Source: Saturnia japonica (Eukaryota; Arthropoda; Insecta; Lepidoptera; Saturniidae). Taken from it: 64,000 nt of DNA. The stretch covers positions 9,018,930 through 9,082,929 of the forward strand of contig CM065325.1 in NCBI GenBank assembly GCA_033032175.1, read 5' to 3'. A program made the position numbers and the translations under genes. This document shows, one piece after another, positions 37,601 through 46,422 of the stretch (position 1 is the stretch's first letter; each line of letters starts with the position of its first letter). The notes under the pieces were generated by a model. It was not told the origin of the DNA, made no database searches, and was given only the letters and a program-made list of their open reading frames with translations.

Positions 37601-40600
37601 CCAAAAAACAATGGCCTAAAAATAGAACACTTCCTCTTTTAAATGATGTCGTAGAGTTCAAGACCTTTTTAGTGATTTCGACCTATATTTTGGTATATAA
37701 GCGAGCCGTGTTCCGAGCCAGAACATTCGAACCCCGTGAAGCTGTCAAAACCTTTAATAGCTCCGAGGGCTTTAAGACTAAAAGTGTGGTCAGTTCGAAA
37801 CAAAAGAGCTAGGACAGTTCTGTTTTGAACAACCAAGTAGAAACAACAACCTATAAAAGGAATAAATCTGCAAGAGGACCATAGAGACTAGAGAGAAATA
37901 CTGTAAGTACGTGAAAGTCAGTGTAGTCAATTTGTTTGAATTTTGTTTTACTGAGTACGAGTTATTTGCGTAAAATCTAACGGCATTTTCGTTACCCACG
38001 GGTATAACAATATAATTGTTACAATGGTTATTTAATGATGCTTCCTAAATAATATACATTTGGTGTAAATGATTTAGGTAATGTTCCACCCTAGTTAATT
38101 TAATATATAATACATTTATGTTTATATTATTATCTTCCTAGGCTAATCTAATCTAAGGACATTAGTATTAAGTGTGGGCCCAGCTGAAAACCAGCGCAAT
38201 GGTAATTTGCCATAACACATGCTGAGCTGGGGTCCCTTTAGATGTTGAATGTGACATTTGTTTTACAACGTTCCAATATAATGTGTTTGTAATTATGTCC
38301 GTATTTTCAACATCTTATTAGATGCGATTTCTTTTTTTATTTATCGTAAAAAATAACTTAGAAGAATAAAACCGGAAAGTTTATTTTTGAAATATTTCAG
38401 AATAAATCAGCCGATTCGGATAAAGGTCGCCGTTGGATATTCTCTATGCGACACGGCGAAAGAGTTGATCTTACTTACGGACAATGGGTACCGTACTGTT
38501 TCGACGACAATAATACCTACATCCGAAAAGATCTTAACTTACCACTGAAATTGGATGAGAGGTAAGAATAATCTGGATATTTTTTTCCAAGGTTTTATGT
38601 CATTTAACCCTTTGGATTACGTCGGCCTCGTTAAATCTACGCATTTTATCAATGAAGTTGTATACCAATCTGAATCTATATGTTAAATAAGGCCTTTTGT
38701 TGACATTCTAAGATAACGTTTTTTCTTCAATTTATTTTTTCTAAATTTTTTAATTAGTTATAGGCGTCCATTACCTATGTTTTATAATAAAATGACCAGC
38801 CTAGGTTTACGTAAAGCTTACAATTATAGTTGTGTAGAAAATTATAAATTTTGTAAACATATCAGTCGTCCTTAGTCCAGTTTGATCCATCCTACAACAT
38901 GGACTGACGTGAAGAGCCATTTTATCGGTGATCACCGCTTTTATTGAATTACATTGTATTGAATCGCGCACTTATAGTTCCATGATTGTACATTCACATT
39001 CATCCAAATAATTTGGTAACATTCCGATAAAGCACCGAACATTTCTAACAAAAAGATAAACCCCTACCCTCCTCTCCCTTCTACAACAGAAACACATGCG
39101 CTTGGCCTCGGAGTTAGAATTTTACGGTTACCTCCATCTCGGCACGAACTAAAAAATTCTCTGACATATCTTTGTTGTACCGTGAAGCTGTTGAACATTC
39201 TCCCGGCCAGTTTGTTCTCTCCTTCTTACGATATCGCTTCCTTTAAGTGTAACGTGAAGAGATATTTATGTAGGCCGGCATGACAGCGACTCCGCCGATG
39301 GATTTAGATCTCTCGGTTGTCGCCGTTGAGTTTGGATTGGGCTGTGCTTACAATCAGGGTCAGTACCGTCACTATGCCGAGCTATAATAATAAAAAAACT
39401 ATATTGAGGGACAAACTTACTTTGCTGTTGGAAAACTGTTGTCCCCATACATCGACACGTGTTACGGTCAGTTTACCAATTGCAAATGTGTTTATAATCG
39501 CAATTTTCTTTTAAATGTAAATATAAATTTACGTCTTTCGAATTTCTTCCTTTAAGACATTAATTACTTCTTGCCAAATTTTATGACTCTAGGTCAACCG
39601 GAAGTACTCTATAGATTTTTATTATTCCCTCTGCGAGTGATAACATATGCGGCATAAACGGCAGTATGTTTTGTTGCGTTGACTTAAGAGTTTGATTTTT
39701 TCACAGCTCCTAGGCATTGCATGCCTCTGAGTATTTGATATTAATTTTCAACTTGATACTTCCACGGGCTCCTGAGAAAAAGGGTCTTGACAGACGGACA
39801 ACGAAGTGATCCTATAAGGGTTCCTTTTTAGGTACGGGACCCTAAAAAACAATTCATGTTTGAAGAGTTGCTGGCCTGTAGTGAGTTTGGACACTGCGTC
39901 AATCAACACGGGTTAGAATTCTATTATGAGCATGAGCTTACGGTGAAAAAAGACATCGTGATCAAACCAAAGTCTGGTGGAAGAACATTTTCTAATATCT
40001 GCCTGGTTTGCTACTGTCGTCTAGTTGTAAATCTGTCACCAAGCACGTATAGGAGTGGCCCAACAATTGCACTTGAAGAGTCAGTCGCTCTAAGTTTATT
40101 TACGGCCCTATCTACGGCTACCTTCCACCACCACACCGCTCGCCGTGGACAGGGAGTTCATCCTCACACCTTAGAGCATGAGCTTCCTACTGAGGTTTTC
40201 CCAGGAGACTACAATATGAGGTTCTTCAGAAGAGAAGTGGACAGTATTTTAAGGAGCCGGCAACGCGCATCTGATGCTTCTAGTGTTTCAAGCGTCCATA
40301 GCCTGCGGTAACTGCTTGCCATCAGGCGGGGCGTTTCCTAGTTTGCCACCATCATTTAAAAAAAAAACTTGGATCTCCTTGTTACTTAACATCAGATATA
40401 TGTAATTTAAAAAATAATTTGTCAACAGAGTCGGCGGTAAAGATTCATACGCTAAAGATACGCCACTGACGCGTGTCGGGCAACTGCAAGCGCGGCTCGT
40501 CGGTGAAGGGCTGCGGTTAGCTGGAGTGTCCGTCAAACACGTGTACGCTTCATCCGCGCTTCGGTGCGTTGAAACTGCGCATTACTTTCTCGAAGGTTCA

Positions 40601-42656
40601 TTTTTGTTTTTTAATTTCTCTCATAGTCATTAAAAAACTGCTTACTGGTCCTAAGCGCGACTGCTATGATCGAGGTCTTGGGTTTGATTCCCAGGTCACG
40701 TCAAGTGTTATTGGGTTTTTCTATGAAAGTCTTAGCAGCGGCTCTGAGTTTGGCTCTGTGCCCGATTAATGGCAATAGGTTCGCCCCCCCTATTACATGA
40801 GAACTAAAACATACCCGGCGAATTATGGGTATACATTAGTATACCTCAGCTTAACCCTTCGGGGATACAGGCGTGATGATATATTGTTTATGTTATTAAA
40901 ATAAATATTTATTAGCAATTCATATATGTACATAGTACCTTGTAAACACTATAAACAAGTCATAATAAATTTTGGTGAAAATTGTAATTATAAGATATAC
41001 TTGCCCTAATGATATCTTTATTTGTATATAATGCATGAGCAATTAAATATTCGCTTAAACAATTTAGATTGTTCCTTTTGCAATATACTTCAAAGTTACA
41101 GTATTTATTATATGAATCATGAATATACTAGTGTGTACACTGTAGTGTAGACATACATCATATTCCTTTGTACTTTTACAAAGGTGCCTTTAGTTCACTA
41201 TCAGATTGTGAATGCTATGTATGTATCTATACACATAACTATTTTTATCATTGTATATATCAAAAATCTCTATTATCTACTATTTATCATTTGATAAGAA
41301 TGAGTGTTGCAAATATACTTTCAGGATTACAAGCAGACCAGTCGGTGAAGGTCAGAGTTGACCCAGGACTCTTTGAGTACAAAATGTGGCATTTAATTAA
41401 AGGCATGGCGCCTTTTATGACCCCACTTGAGCTACATAAAGCCGGTTATAACGTTGATCTCAAGTACGTACTAAATATGTTGTTATTATTTATGTTACTA
41501 GCGATTTTCCCGTGGCTTTGCTTGCGTCATAATTGAGTTATGTCCCAAATTTTTTACTTTCTAACAGAATGGCTAAATGCCAGATTTTCATAAAAACTTT
41601 CATCACCTTATGGAATGAATTTGCAAAAATCCTTTTTGGTGCTCACCTTACGAGTACAGTGTAAAAGGAACCCGCATGCAAATTTTCACAGTCCTAGCCT
41701 CAGTAGTTTAGGCTATGCATTGATATGACATAAAAAAGGATAACCGACTGACTTCACATATCAAGACATACATCTATATTATAGATATTTAGCCTTTAAA
41801 CAACATGATTCCAACTACATGAATGGATTTTTGGTTTCTTGGTGGTCTTCACCGTTTTTGAATTGTACTGTGCTTATCATTAGGCACAGATCTTTAAATT
41901 ACAGCATGTAGAAAACATTTACATGATAATTCTATTATCTATACTATAGTCTCGTTACGACTTTTTACTTCCCTAGAAGCTAAATTCCGCTGGAAATATT
42001 CGAACGCATGTCTTTTGACGCTGCCCGCTAACGCACTTCCACTGCGCCATGATTATTTTTTAATCCTTTAAACAATACAATGAATTGCCGGTACTTAGTT
42101 GTAATTAGCGCATACTATTAAAATAATTCGATTTTCTAGTTACAAACCACATGTGGAAATAGATACAGTGACGCCGGAAAGTTTAGAAGACTTTTATAAA
42201 AGAAACGAGAAAACGATGCAGTCCGCTATCAGCGACACAGAATCTGAAGGTGAGTGGAACTATAATGTTATAGGTACTATAACCCAAAAGATTGTACTTT
42301 TGGGCGAGTTTTTACGGTTGGGTAATTAATTCCTCTTAAAGTTTTTTGTTGACACCAATACATTAGTTAGAAGTTTCATATGCTAATCAATAATTCTATG
42401 ATTAATTCCAGGCGGTAACGTAATATTCGTCGGTCATGCAGCCACACTGGATTTGATGGTAGTGGCATTACAAAGGCTTAGGGAAGATAATACTGAACAT
42501 AATCCTTACCAGATAAGCAAAAACCTGCTTAGAGTTCCATATTGTGCACTGGGAGCTATGAAAGACAAACCCTGGGAAGTAGTGGCCCCTCCCTGCCCAC
42601 CGTCTATCAACTCGAGCTCTGGAAGGTTCGACTGGAAGATACTTCTAGATTTATAA
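19523..42656 (+). CDS. UBASH3: UBASH3/Sts-type protein: UBA, 2H, SH3, histidine phosphatase (14 exons)
   Basis: The predicted protein (about 694 aa) has an N-terminal UBA domain (about 22-63, MGFP motif), a 2H phosphoesterase domain with both HxT motifs (107-109 and 222-224), an SH3 domain (about 268-327, [12 protein letters not shown]) and a phosphoglycerate-mutase-like phosphatase domain with RHGE (438-441), the acidic PGLFEY motif and a second histidine in VGHAATLD (about 622). The order is that of vertebrate UBASH3A/B, which bind ubiquitin and Cbl and dephosphorylate phosphotyrosine. In silkworm a related single-domain enzyme, ecdysteroid-phosphate phosphatase, releases active ecdysteroids, so steroid phosphates are possible substrates. 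Exons: 19523-19626, 22137-22377, 22524-22719, 23516-23605, 24936-25105, 27280-27418, 34089-34184 (or 34172), 35035-35214, 37372-37418 (or 37424), 38401-38561, 40429-40595, 41325-41463, 42140-42249, 42412-42656. All phases join in frame. It converges with ALG12. Confidence 0.94.
20158..20400 (-). mobile_element. tRNA-derived SINE in UBASH3 intron 1
   Basis: Read on the minus strand it begins with a tRNA-like head (A-box-like TAGCCTAGTGGTTC, B-box-like GGTTCATTTCCC), followed by the body TGTGCCCTATTAATGGCAAT also found at 15329-15483 and 40640-40890. Confidence 0.7.
20475..21925 (+). mobile_element. piggyBac-like element, internally deleted
   Basis: The element is flanked by TTAA on both sides (20471-20474 and 21926-21929). 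Its inverted ends are CCCCTTCCTTCCTGG and CCCCTTCAGACCTG. The 3' part encodes a decayed piggyBac transposase C terminus: [10 protein letters not shown] (about 21640), then [15 protein letters not shown] with a stop inside (about 21690-21740). Three palindromes GTCCATTT..(A/G)..GGAC lie near the ends (about 20492, 20823, 21780). A LINE-type 3' tail is inserted at about 21002-21095. Confidence 0.78.
22137..22377 (+). CDS. UBASH3: UBASH3 exon 2 (UBA part 2, 2H part 1)
   Basis: The acceptor is CTATTTTAG and the donor is AAG/GTAATT, phase 0. It completes the UBA domain ([18 protein letters not shown]) and carries the first 2H motif PPHITL. Confidence 0.95.
22524..22719 (+). CDS. UBASH3: UBASH3 exon 3 (2H domain)
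   Basis: The acceptor is TTTCTTTAG and the donor GCTT/GTTAGT, phase 1. It encodes [13 protein letters not shown]..., [17 protein letters not shown] and QYVKQVSSA, the middle of the 2H phosphoesterase domain. Confidence 0.92.
23516..23605 (+). CDS. UBASH3: UBASH3 exon 4
   Basis: The acceptor is ATCATACAG and the donor AAAT/GTAAGG, phase 1 to 1. It encodes [16 protein letters not shown], which matches the segment that follows KEVS in the fly homologue as I remember it. Confidence 0.88.
24936..25105 (+). CDS. UBASH3: UBASH3 exon 5 (second 2H motif)
   Basis: The acceptor is CTTTCATCTGACAG and the donor CACCAG/GTAATG. The encoded [15 protein letters not shown] carries the second HxT motif and [16 protein letters not shown] closes the 2H domain. 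The frame is open but hidden among reverse-strand frames. A transposase relic begins about 50 bp downstream. Confidence 0.93.
25157..26150 (+). mobile_element. Tc1/mariner-type transposase relic in UBASH3 intron 5
   Basis: Two broken frames read as the second half of a widespread insect DDE transposase: [19 protein letters not shown] with a catalytic aspartate, then [12 protein letters not shown] with the third one, then a stop a few codons later and a shifted C-terminal part ([16 protein letters not shown]). The N-terminal half and the first aspartate are lost. Candidate imperfect inverted ends ATTGGCGTGGCG (25157) and ATTGGCGCGGCG (minus strand, 26150) suggest an element of about 1 kb. Confidence 0.65.
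25439..26013 (+). pseudogene. transposase fragment (DDE, C-terminal half)
   Basis: The frame 25439-25762 contains [27 protein letters not shown] and [10 protein letters not shown] frameshift near 25700 puts [12 protein letters not shown] in the next frame, and 25774-26013 holds the remaining C terminus. No functional protein is possible. Confidence 0.75.
26480..26820 (-). mobile_element. SINE-like repeat, older copy
   Basis: Shares TTAAATGACAATGT.., ACCATACTATGGTTTCTT.. and GAGCCATCATTGCTTC with the better preserved copy at 54070-54405. In that copy the minus strand starts with a tRNA-like head. Confidence 0.6.
27020..27182. mobile_element. MITE just upstream of UBASH3 exon 6
   Basis: The 163-bp sequence has inverted ends GGAGTATTCCATG and (minus strand) GGGGTAGTATTCCATG. 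It has no coding capacity and ends 98 bp before the exon 6 acceptor. Confidence 0.55.
27280..27418 (+). CDS. UBASH3: UBASH3 exon 6 (SH3 part 1)
   Basis: The acceptor is TTTATGTATAG and the donor ACCG/GTTAGT, phase 0 to 1. It encodes [19 protein letters not shown] and [14 protein letters not shown], the SH3 core with its conserved acidic ALYDY-like replacement and Trp. Confidence 0.94.
28967..29280 (-). repeat. Helitron-like fragment with long 3'-type repeat
   Basis: It starts ACTAGCTGTGCGCC, the same boundary seen in other Helitron-like copies. The body (TAGAATTAACGAAAAC, TATCAATTGACC, AATTTCATAAGAATTGG) is repeated at 35570-35960 without this start. Confidence 0.5.
30120..30575 (+). pseudogene. 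repeat-borne insect protein of unknown function, decayed
   Basis: The first part (about 30120-30324) reads [19 protein letters not shown] and [18 protein letters not shown], followed by a stop. After a frameshift the second part (about 30370-30510) reads [16 protein letters not shown] and a short acidic tail. A further Ser/Asp/Glu-rich stretch lies at 30516-30571. I recall the same motif series (HKILIHG, PIG.LSEEA..ARNK..R, SSDP.ISS) from many uncharacterised insect proteins that are probably transposon products, but I cannot name the family. The surroundings are intronic (UBASH3 intron 6). Confidence 0.55.
30638..31908 (+). mobile_element. mariner element with intact ends, dead transposase
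   Basis: The 1271-bp element has inverted ends TTAGGTCCTTGCATATGAAA and (minus strand) TTAGGTCTTTACATATGAAA and a TA duplication (30636-30637 and 31909-31910). The order of transposase motifs is that of mariner proper (DD34D). Confidence 0.9.
30810..31790 (+). pseudogene. mariner transposase, frameshifted
   Basis: Pieces in several frames read as the paired helix-turn-helix ([20 protein letters not shown]), the first catalytic aspartate ([11 protein letters not shown] near 31235), [20 protein letters not shown], and the third aspartate ([17 protein letters not shown] near 31640). The second catalytic site, normally HDNARPH, reads NNARPH after a stop. Several frameshifts and this change rule out activity. 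Confidence 0.85.
32120..32277. mobile_element. fold-back MITE with arms of about 55 bp
   Basis: The left arm (32120-32174) and the right arm (32223-32277) are inverted copies, e.g. TACCGTACCCGATTTCTGGG against the minus strand of the right arm TACTGTACCCGATTCCCGGG, both running on into GGAGGGCAG. The loop is about 48 bp. ACC occurs at both outer edges, a possible 3-bp duplication. It is much GC-richer than its surroundings. Confidence 0.75.
32519..32963 (-). mobile_element. solo LTR at ATAT target
   Basis: The 445-bp block on the minus strand starts TGTTACGACCTGTTATAACC and ends CCCACGGGTGTAACA. It is flanked by ATAT on both sides (32515-32518 and 32964-32967). An AATAAA lies near its minus-strand 3' end (about 32570). 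It is the uninterrupted form of the LTR at 17818-19080. A 60-codon frame inside it is not a gene. Confidence 0.87.
33050..33310 (+). mobile_element. LINE or SINE 3' tail
   Basis: The end GGTAGCTGTTGACCGTCAGG..GTACGCTTGTTAGCC followed by a run of A matches the tail at 40300-40370 and 58340-58400 (TGCCATCAGGCGG, CTTGTTCGCC). The 5' boundary is unclear. Confidence 0.5.
33334..33560 (-). mobile_element. Helitron-like 3' end fragment
   Basis: Begins ACTAGCTGTGTCCGCGGCTC, the minus-strand form of a GCCGCGGACACAGCTAGT Helitron-like end. The remainder is not repeated elsewhere in the window, so the far boundary is a guess. Confidence 0.45.
33839..33934 (+). mobile_element. extremely 5'-truncated LINE tail with 11-bp TSD
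   Basis: The 96-bp insert has the same 3' tail as the LINE at 18052-18902 (GGTGAAGCTGTAAAAGCCGC ... TCAGTTCTAAAA) and is flanked by ACATATACATA (33828-33838 and 33935-33945). Confidence 0.8.
34089..34184 (+). CDS. UBASH3: UBASH3 exon 7 (SH3 end)
   Basis: The acceptor is ATTTTTTTAG. It encodes [20 protein letters not shown], the end of the SH3 domain. Two donors are possible: GTAATA after 34172 and the stronger GTGAGT after 34184. Both keep the frame and differ by four codons (mainly Asn). Confidence 0.88.
35035..35214 (+). CDS. UBASH3: UBASH3 exon 8 (linker)
   Basis: The acceptor is CTGTAACGTAG and the donor CAGG/GTGAGT, phase 1 to 1. It encodes an acidic, Ser-rich linker between the SH3 and phosphatase domains ([14 protein letters not shown]). 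This part is poorly conserved in the family, so the exon rests mainly on splice sites, phase and open frame. Confidence 0.82.
35280..35520. repeat. composite repeat, partial copy lacking the Helitron-like core
   Basis: It matches the left arm of the composite repeat (GATGGCTCTCTTGTCAGAAT...) and then jumps from AAAATGCCACCAATTTAACA to TAAATAAAAATAAAAACAGC and TCAAGGTCCCGCC, which in full copies lie on the far side of the Helitron-like core. Confidence 0.65.
35570..35960. repeat. repeat shared with 29080-29260
   Basis: Shared landmarks are AGAATTAACGAAAA, AAAAGTAATAATGAAATTT, CCTATCAATTGACC and AACTTCATAAGAATCGGT. No coding capacity is seen. Confidence 0.5.
36057..36680 (+). mobile_element. 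Helitron-like element, plus strand
   Basis: It is the same family as repeat B in the opposite orientation. It ends GGGTGAAACTGTGGGGCACAG then CTAG before T. CTGTG-GGG-CACAG forms a small hairpin directly before CTAG, as expected of a Helitron 3' end. It encodes nothing. Confidence 0.55.
36910..37060. repeat. repeat with TA microsatellite at its end
   Basis: The sequence GAGCTTTACTCGGCGTC..AAAAACACCTATCTAGGT..TTGGAATGTAAAACATTATC ends in an (AT)n run (about 37038-37061). The same sequence, split by a SINE, lies at 15270-15535. Confidence 0.6.
37372..37418 (+). CDS. UBASH3: UBASH3 exon 9 (short linker exon)
   Basis: The acceptor is TTCATTCACAG. It encodes [16 protein letters not shown]. Donors GTAAAT (after 37418) and GTTAGT (after 37424) both leave phase 0. 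A solo LTR starts about 40 bp downstream in the intron. Confidence 0.72.
37459..38009 (+). mobile_element. solo LTR at ATAT target, diverged family member
   Basis: The 551-bp block starts TGTTGTAATATTC, ends TTACCCACGGGTATAACA and is flanked by ATAT on both sides (37455-37458 and 38010-38013). Its 3' half matches the LTRs at 17818 and 32519. A stretch at about 37733-37803 resembles the LINE tail of 18800-18890. An AATAAA lies near 37861. Confidence 0.8.
38401..38561 (+). CDS. UBASH3: UBASH3 exon 10 (phosphatase RHG motif)
   Basis: The acceptor is AAATATTTCAG and the donor GAGAG/GTAAGA. It encodes [12 protein letters not shown], with the phosphate-accepting histidine, and [20 protein letters not shown]. 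Confidence 0.96.
39090..39275 (+). pseudogene. LINE ORF2 C-terminal relic
   Basis: After a frameshift the frame reads [20 protein letters not shown] and ends [12 protein letters not shown] near 39281. This resembles the extreme C terminus of Jockey or R1-like ORF2 proteins. It lies in UBASH3 intron 10. Confidence 0.55.
39390..39850. repeat. repeat ending GATCCTATAAGGGTTCC
   Basis: It matches 56500-56966, with shared CAAACTTACTTTGC.GTT..AAAACT, CTTCTTGCCAAATTT and ACAACGAAGTGATCCTATAA. The head of this family (AAGTGCGAGTGGGACTCGCG..AGGGTTCCG) is seen at 55325-55370. Confidence 0.6.
39856..40370 (+). pseudogene. LINE ORF2 end and 3' tail
   Basis: The last 40 codons of the 151-codon frame ([20 protein letters not shown], stop at 40309-40311) read as a LINE ORF2 C terminus. 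They are followed by the tail TGCCATCAGGCGGGGCGTTTCC and a run of A, as in other LINE 3' ends here. The upstream part of the frame is not recognisable. Confidence 0.5.
40429..40595 (+). CDS. UBASH3: UBASH3 exon 11
   Basis: The acceptor is TTGTCAACAG and the donor CGAAG/GTTCAT. It encodes [19 protein letters not shown] and [19 protein letters not shown], where the serine- and arginine-containing SALRC motif contributes to the phosphate pocket. Confidence 0.95.
40640..40890 (+). mobile_element. tRNA-derived SINE in UBASH3 intron 11
   Basis: It has a tRNA-like head (TAAGCGCGACTGCTATGATC, B box GGGTTTGATTCCC), followed by the body TGTGCCCGATTAATGGCAAT and the end CTTAACCCTTCGGGGATACA. It is the longest plus-strand copy in the window. 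Confidence 0.72.
41325..41463 (+). CDS. UBASH3: UBASH3 exon 12
   Basis: The acceptor is ATACTTTCAG and the donor CAA/GTACGT. It encodes [15 protein letters not shown]; the glutamate of LFEY is the acid residue expected in this phosphatase class. Confidence 0.94.
42140..42249 (+). CDS. UBASH3: UBASH3 exon 13
   Basis: The acceptor is GATTTTCTAG and the donor GAAG/GTGAGT. It encodes [19 protein letters not shown] and the following helix. Confidence 0.92.
42412..42656 (+). CDS. UBASH3: UBASH3 exon 14 (last, second catalytic His)
   Basis: The acceptor is TTAATTCCAG and the stop is TAA at 42654-42656. It encodes [26 protein letters not shown] and the conserved C-terminal [10 protein letters not shown] polyadenylation signal AATAAA lies at 42858-42863. 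Confidence 0.95.
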
Positions 42657-45600
42657 GTAAAATGTGATAGTTTAATATATAAATTGAAATTTACCTCTTC
42701 ACTGGAGCAAAGTTGGGAAATAGAATTGAACAAAATTTAAATCTTCACTCCGATTGTCTTTTATATGTCTGAAGTAGGCAGGCTAGAGTTCAAAACACTA
42801 GGAATTTGGCCAGGTCGACTGAGCATGGGGTGGCACCAAATTTCAAAGAGAATTATGAATAAATAATACGAATGCCTGCTATAGGTGCAGAAGCATTTTC
42901 GGGTGTCTTTTTTTCCGTGACATATTGTATAGAAATGACCACCGCTCTCTCTTCCTGGTATCGACATGCACTAAAGATTTTGGACAATAAATGATTACTT
43001 TATCATTGCTTACGAAAAATCGATGTTAAAGTACTAAATAATCGAATTATCTATGTATTGTGCAAAAAAAAGATTTGATGTTCGCAAAAAAGAATGATGC
43101 TTTCCTTATTGCACCCTAACACAAGTTTGTATAAATTATGCTTTGCTTAGTCGACGGGATAGTACATGTATCACTTTAATATCATAATTTAAACTATACT
43201 ATTTTAGGATCAATGAATGTTTTTGTTTTTCAAGCTTAGTCACAGCATTTGTATGTAATTTGCTGAAAAAGTAGTTGCTGCGTTTCCGATAAATAAATAT
43301 TTGAATAAAAGACAGTTTCTTTGTTAATGATAATTATCAACCATGGAGGTTTTGCTTATTCCGAAGTCGCATACTCGCAGCACAGATTAAGGTTGCCTGT
43401 CCACTGATGCGGAGTGGGGCTGCGGAACTGTGTTACGGGTTGTGTCATTGAAGCTGAGCGGTGCGGTGGAGCTGTGTTGCGGACGAGTCATTAAAAAAGG
43501 GTGACGCACAGTGGTTCAGGATTTGTTTTACTCGAAAATAATTTTAAGTTGAGCAGAGCATTTAATATTACCTATATTCTAGATTAAAGTGTTCTGAATA
43601 TCAAATAATAACAAACATGTTTGCCGTCGCACGAGTTCTTTAGGTTCAAAGTGACTAATTTTTCCGAAGTGTATTTTTCAAATAACTAAATAACTTTTGT
43701 TCTTGGATGAATTTCGTTACCGTCAAAAAATAATTTTTTTTCTCCAGTTGGCAAAGTACAGTTTTTATTTTTTCGCTCAAAACGGTTTTCATTGAGCAGT
43801 CTAAGATGTGTAATGTATAGAAAGTAAGAAGATATTCTGAATCCTAAATACAAATACCATCGCAACCTAAAGCACTTGTTTATTTTTATTTGGAGTTCAC
43901 AGTAGCCTAATCTTCAATAGCAAGTTGATTAACTAGAAGTTGCTAAATTATAACAAAATCAAAATAATTTTTTTTATTTGATCTTATGATGCAACAAAAA
44001 TATTTTTACCAAATAATATTTTTTTATGGGCATCACAAGTTTCCTTTCGTTTTCTATATCACAATAAGGATTGCGACGAATTCATTATTGTTATTCCATT
44101 ATTGGATTAGTTATTGTCATGATTTATTTTCCTATTTAGTATGACCAATGTAGTACAATTTAACTAGTGCCTAGGTAATTTTGAATAGTCAAATACTGCT
44201 GGAACACTTCCTAAGTGAAAACTTTAGCTATTAGGCATAGTAAATGCCATAGAATCGTATATATCTTGTTATTTTAAGTAATAAATACTTACGTTAAATT
44301 TAGCCTGTTCTTTATATTAGCATAGCTGCATATTTCAACTGTTGTCGACTTTTGTTGATACAATGTATCAATAAGAATTTGTACAATTAGAAAAAAATAT
44401 TTTCAAGGATCTACTATATTTTTCACATAACTGTTGAAAATTGCTATAGAATTAAAATATATAAATATCGGGCTTAAGAAGTGCACGACACGTTTTTTAC
44501 AGATTAATGTTATCACGTTATAATATATAATAGTAATTTAAAAGGTTAGACAATTTTGTTGCTCATTTTGTCTCGTCCCAGTTTTAGTTCAAATACTATT
44601 ATTTTTTAGATATAAGATTATAGTAATTTTTTTCATCTAAATGTCAATCAATGTATAAAATATAGTTTTATAAACTGTATGAATTTTACATACTTTTGTC
44701 GTATAGTAATAGAAAGTGGAAACGTCTTTCGAATTCATAAGATAATTTGGATTTATATATAGGAAATGTTAAAGGAAATTATGTAGACGATACATTATAA
44801 TCGTTTATGTCGTGAAACATGACGCAAATTACCTCTTCATTTATTTAATTAATTATATCCCCACTGTTCGTTATTTAAAATGTACTATAATAGAACTATG
44901 TGCCTAAATAGCTCTCCTGCGGCTTATAATAAATTTTTATTTCACTATTTCTGCGACATGTGAATTACAATGGTTTGTTTTACCAGAATGTTTTATAAAT
45001 TTCAATAAGAACATTGTTTTTTGAAAGATTTATACATATATTTTTATTTTTAAGCTTACCAAATTAATCTTTTGCACACAAATTCTTTATATATAAAAAA
45101 TTATGTTACTCCCACTATATACAGTTATGGAAGTTGAATCACGTTCAAATCACTTATCACTTACTGCATGAAACAAGAAAAAATACAACAGTTTTATTGT
45201 TAGAAACATATATATATATATATGTACTGAAGGAGAAATCAAATATAACTGAATATGTAATTAAATATTTGTTTTTTTTTATTTACAACTACATATACAT
45301 ATTTACACTTAAATCACCAGTGATCAGAATAATCACTATATATTTATTTATCTAAGCTTCGAGTAACATAGGGATAATGCCAATCTTTAAATACACCTTT
45401 ACACATAGACAAAATCTTGAAAGTTGAAAAAACGTGATATAATAATAAAAGAAAAATCAAAGTCTAAGTAGGTGTACATAAAAATACAAAGTACCTTAGT
45501 AGTTTACCAATCTTAAATATAGAAGATAACATAACCGTGTATTTTGTTTGCCGTCACGTAGTCTGGCAAAAATATAATTTGTAATAAAAGCACGCAGTGG

Positions 45601-46422
45601 TATTTTATATCAATATTTTAGTCGATATCAATTAAAATCAATCAGCAAATCCAATAAACAATTAATAATTTCTTAAATCTCGGGACGAAAACGTCACGAT
45701 TATCATTAAGTTTCGTATTATCCACTCGTATGTTAATTCCTCAAAGTTTACGTAAATATTCGATATTGAAGTAAATTGTTATAGGTTTGCTAAATAGAAT
45801 TATAGAAATGAAAACAAGTTTGAAACGATTGAAAAAGTCCGCCCCTAGAGTAGCAAAATGACTGCTGGTACGTACCTGATGGCTGGTGGTGACTGATGGT
45901 AAGTAGAGTGGCGACTAAAATCAATGGCGACCACAGAGGAAAGTGCTATCGGTAGTAGTCGTTGCCATATCGGACTAATGAATACCTATTTACACCTCAC
46001 TCGAAAGACCCTTTATAATAGAAAGCGGCTATTACGTTATGTAACCAAAAGAACAAGTTTTCGTACTTTATTATTATTATTTGGAATCACAATCCCAGAT
46101 TTATTTATTTATTTGTACAGTAAATGCATATTTATTACTCAATTTGGTTTAAACACAACATTCAAGTGATATGATTCAATGACTAGAATATGTTAACAGT
46201 AGTTTCACAATAAATTATATTACAAAATACGTAAGTTTTTTGTATATAAGTATAAAATCTTGACATGTGATAGAAATATAAAATTATTTATACTTATTGT
46301 TAACAATTAAGACTTTGGCTCAATTTACAAGTCTTGTATATCTACTCATTTAATGATTTCTAGCTTAGGATCAAGAGTGAGATCAATGCATCAAAATCGA
46401 AAGGTACTTTATAGATATGAAC
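42657..46422. other. 3' flanks and AT-rich spacer between UBASH3 and ALG12
   Basis: This spacer separates the convergent genes. It holds the UBASH3 3' UTR with AATAAA at 42858-42863 (further ones near 42985 and 43300) and a candidate ALG12 polyadenylation signal on the minus strand near 46071. A GC-richer patch with two imperfect repeats of GTGGRGCTG.GTT.CGG (43395-43485) may be a degraded MITE. I see no gene. Confidence 0.5.

Noticed and set aside
45924..46169. 81-codon frame with a hydrophobic stretch between the two genes
   Set aside because: No homology, no clear promoter or splice support, and AT-rich sequence makes such frames common.
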